Source: an uncultured Collinsella sp. (GTDB lineage Bacteria; Actinomycetota; Coriobacteriia; Coriobacteriales; Coriobacteriaceae). Taken from it: DNA of 5,639 nt. How positions within the stretch are numbered: the first letter of the stretch is position 1; each line of letters begins with the position of its first letter. Position numbers and translations under genes: made by a program. Where the stretch lies: contig CAAEBN010000050.1 in NCBI GenBank assembly GCA_900754075.1, positions 1 through 5,639 of the forward strand, written 5' to 3'. The notes beneath the pieces are model-generated. The model saw only the letters and a list, made by a program, of their open reading frames with translations. It did no database searches and was not told the origin of the DNA. Below, piece after piece: positions 4,301-5,639 of this stretch.

Positions 4301-5440
4301 ATGGAACTCGACAAACAACAGCTCAAGCGATTGCGCGAGCGCCATCATCGGCGCCATGGCATCCGCCCCGCCCACAGCGAGGCCATGGAGAACGCAAGTC
4401 GCTTTCTAAAGCAGGCATTCAACATTCGCGATGGACGCGCGCCCTATCACGTGATTCGCAAGCGCTTTGTAAACGGGGCGCGCCTGACCGGCTCTCATCT
4501 GTGCATCCTCATCATCGCCATGCTCATCGCGAGCATCGGCCTCGATATCGACTCGGATATCGCCATTGTAGGCGCCATGCTCATCTGCCCGCTCATGGGC
4601 TCGGTCCTTGCCATGGCATACGGCATTGCTACGCTCGACCGCGAGATTGCCGTCGAGGCCGTCGCGGGCTTGGCTCTACAGATGGCCTTTTGCCTGGTCA
4701 CGTCCACGTTGTACTTTAAGCTCTCGCCCCTTGGCACCACCACGGCCGCCATCATCGACAATTCGACACCGACTGTGTGGGACCTTGCCGTCGCGCTCGC
4801 GGGCGGCTTTGCGGGTGGCCTGGGCAACTCGCGCGACCAGGAACCCCCCACGCTCATCGCCGGCGTGGCCGTGGCGACCGCGCTCATGCCGCCCCTGTGC
4901 GCGGCGGGCTATGGCATCGCCATCGCAAGCGGGTCGCTGTTTCTCTCGGCGCTTTATGAGTTTGGCATCAACGTCGTCTTTATCGCGCTGGCTGCCGAAG
5001 CTGTATTGCTTCTTTTGCGCGTGCCGCTCAAGCGCGACCTGAACGGCGACGGCATTGTAACCGCCGAAGAAAATGCCGAGGTCGACGAGCTATCGCGCAA
5101 GGTGCGCCGCCGCATCATTGTGGGTACGGTAGTCTTTGCCATCCCCTGCATCGTTATGACGGCGGGGTCTATTGGCTCGGCGCAGGCCGGCGTGCAGGAC
5201 GGCTACGGCGTTACCGAAACCACGCGCGAGCTTGCGGCGGTGCTGCCAGGCTTTAAGGATTACACCGTCGCCGTCGAGACCTCGGCCACCGAAGGCGACG
5301 AGGAGGGCATCGTCGAGCGCGAGATTGTCGCCCATGTGACGACAAGCGAGGCGCTTGGGGCACACGACCGTCACGTCGCCCGCAAGCTCATCGACCTCAA
5401 TGTGCCCGAGCTCGATCGCGTAGAGTTTGATGTGAAATGA
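4301..5440 (+). CDS. DUF389 (TIGR00341-like) membrane protein with an EF-hand-type loop
   Basis: The biochemical role of this family is not established; it is usually annotated as a conserved integral membrane protein. The 379-residue protein shows the family core GAMLICPLMGSVLAMAYGIA (91-110) and GVAVATALMPPLCAAGYGIA (188-207). Seven membrane segments are likely: about 65-83, 87-109, 116-139, 159-175, 184-209, 212-240 and 272-291. The positive-inside rule puts the basic N-terminus (RLRERHHRRHG at 10-20) and the 241-271 loop in the cytoplasm, and the acidic C-terminal domain (about 292-379) outside. The 241-271 loop contains DLNGDGIVTAEE (246-257), which fits the 12-residue EF-hand calcium loop exactly, with acidic or polar ligands at positions 1, 3, 5 and 12 and glycine at 6. 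I would not expect this in the family and it may indicate ion sensing. The gene has its own promoter and terminator. The family call is confident; the function is unknown. Confidence 0.88.
   Translation: MELDKQQLKRLRERHHRRHGIRPAHSEAMENASRFLKQAFNIRDGRAPYHVIRKRFVNGARLTGSHLCILIIAMLIASIGLDIDSDIAIVGAMLICPLMGSVLAMAYGIATLDREIAVEAVAGLALQMAFCLVTSTLYFKLSPLGTTTAAIIDNSTPTVWDLAVALAGGFAGGLGNSRDQEPPTLIAGVAVATALMPPLCAAGYGIAIASGSLFLSALYEFGINVVFIALAAEAVLLLLRVPLKRDLNGDGIVTAEENAEVDELSRKVRRRIIVGTVVFAIPCIVMTAGSIGSAQAGVQDGYGVTETTRELAAVLPGFKDYTVAVETSATEGDEEGIVEREIVAHVTTSEALGAHDRHVARKLIDLNVPELDRVEFDVK
5036..5071 (+). other. EF-hand-type calcium-binding loop within the DUF389 protein
   Basis: Residues 246-257, DLNGDGIVTAEE, have Asp, Asn, Asp, Gly, a hydrophobic residue at position 8 and Glu at position 12, as in a canonical EF-hand loop. 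The sixth membrane helix runs into it and a charged helix-like stretch (NAEVDELSRKVRRR) follows, mimicking the E and F helices. Calcium binding is inferred, not shown. Confidence 0.6.
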
Positions 5441-5505
5441 TACCGGCGCGGGATGAGCGCTCGCACGGACGCAAGTTATGACGAGGCGCAGACGCGATAC
5501 GGACA

Positions 5506-5554
5506 CGAGCAAATAGCGGGGTTCAGTTCACACCCGCGCCCCGCTCGCTTTTTT
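5506..5554 (+). terminator. Intrinsic terminator after the DUF389 gene
   Basis: AGCGGGG (5515-5521) pairs with CCCCGCT (5539-5545). The stem can be extended by CGA (5506-5508) with TCG (5545-5547) across a bulge. The loop is about 17 nt, and TTTTTT follows after a few bases. It lies about 70 nt after the stop codon. On the opposite strand the hairpin is followed by TATTTG, so it may weakly serve the convergent gene at the right edge as well. Confidence 0.8.
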
Positions 5555-5589
5555 AGAGGCTTCGGTAGTTTGTGTGACAAGGGGCTAGC

Positions 5590-5639
5590 CTAGGCAGCAA
5601 CGCTCTTCGCTCCCTTCACGCCCTTCTTCCTCGCCTTCA
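5590..5639 (-). CDS. Probable 3' end of a convergent gene with a lysine-rich C-terminus (partial)
   Basis: On the minus strand a frame entering from the right edge ends KARKKGVKGAKSVAA and then TAG at 5592-5590. The lysines are all AAG, as expected of coding DNA in a GC-rich genome, and the gene would be convergent with the DUF389 gene, with a terminator between them. Basic tails of this kind occur on several nucleic-acid-binding proteins, such as topoisomerase I, HU-like proteins and RNA helicases. Fifteen residues are too few to name a product. The call would be wrong if the frame is closed just beyond the window. Confidence 0.45.
   Translation of the reverse strand, partial: KARKKGVKGAKSVAA

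Overview
The window is GC-rich, gene-dense bacterial chromosome. Third codon positions are strongly G/C-biased, and most genes have strong AAAGGAG or GGAGG ribosome binding sites. The gene set and the style of the proteins suggest a high-GC Gram-positive, most likely a gut Coriobacteriia of the Collinsella type. That placement is inferred from protein flavour alone, because no rRNA or other marker gene is present.

Layout. The left half (1-2189) carries four genes on the minus strand. In transcription order they are coaX (type III pantothenate kinase), a dCMP deaminase, a small NifU/Nfu-type Fe-S scaffold protein, and the 5' end of lgt (prolipoprotein diacylglyceryl transferase), which runs off the left edge. 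The gaps between them are 83, 170 and 108 nt. A promoter-like sequence precedes the deaminase and a weak one precedes the NifU gene, so this is probably a set of separately started housekeeping genes and not one tight operon. The right half carries two plus-strand membrane proteins, an OPT-family transporter (2382-4085) and a DUF389/TIGR00341-type protein (4301-5440). Each is followed by an intrinsic terminator and probably has its own promoter. At the far right edge a minus-strand frame ends in a lysine-rich tail and is probably the 3' end of a convergent gene.

Regulatory layout. The coaX/OPT divergent region (2190-2381) is the most structured non-coding stretch. Two outward-facing TATACT boxes flank a perfect dyad (AGTCAT-N6-ATGACT), and the OPT leader holds a long nested hairpin whose loop can pair with bases just upstream of the Shine-Dalgarno. 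The DUF389 promoter region (4150-4260) holds another perfect dyad within an unusual cluster of TGAC/GTCA tetramers.

How the genes relate. They serve CoA synthesis, dTTP precursor supply, Fe-S assembly, lipoprotein maturation and membrane transport, with no single shared pathway. I see no mobile element, CRISPR array, tRNA, rRNA or defence cassette. The best leads are a canonical EF-hand loop inside the DUF389 protein, the OPT leader structure, the shared coaX/OPT operator candidate, and an altered TGG motif in CoaX. No clear new multi-gene system is visible.
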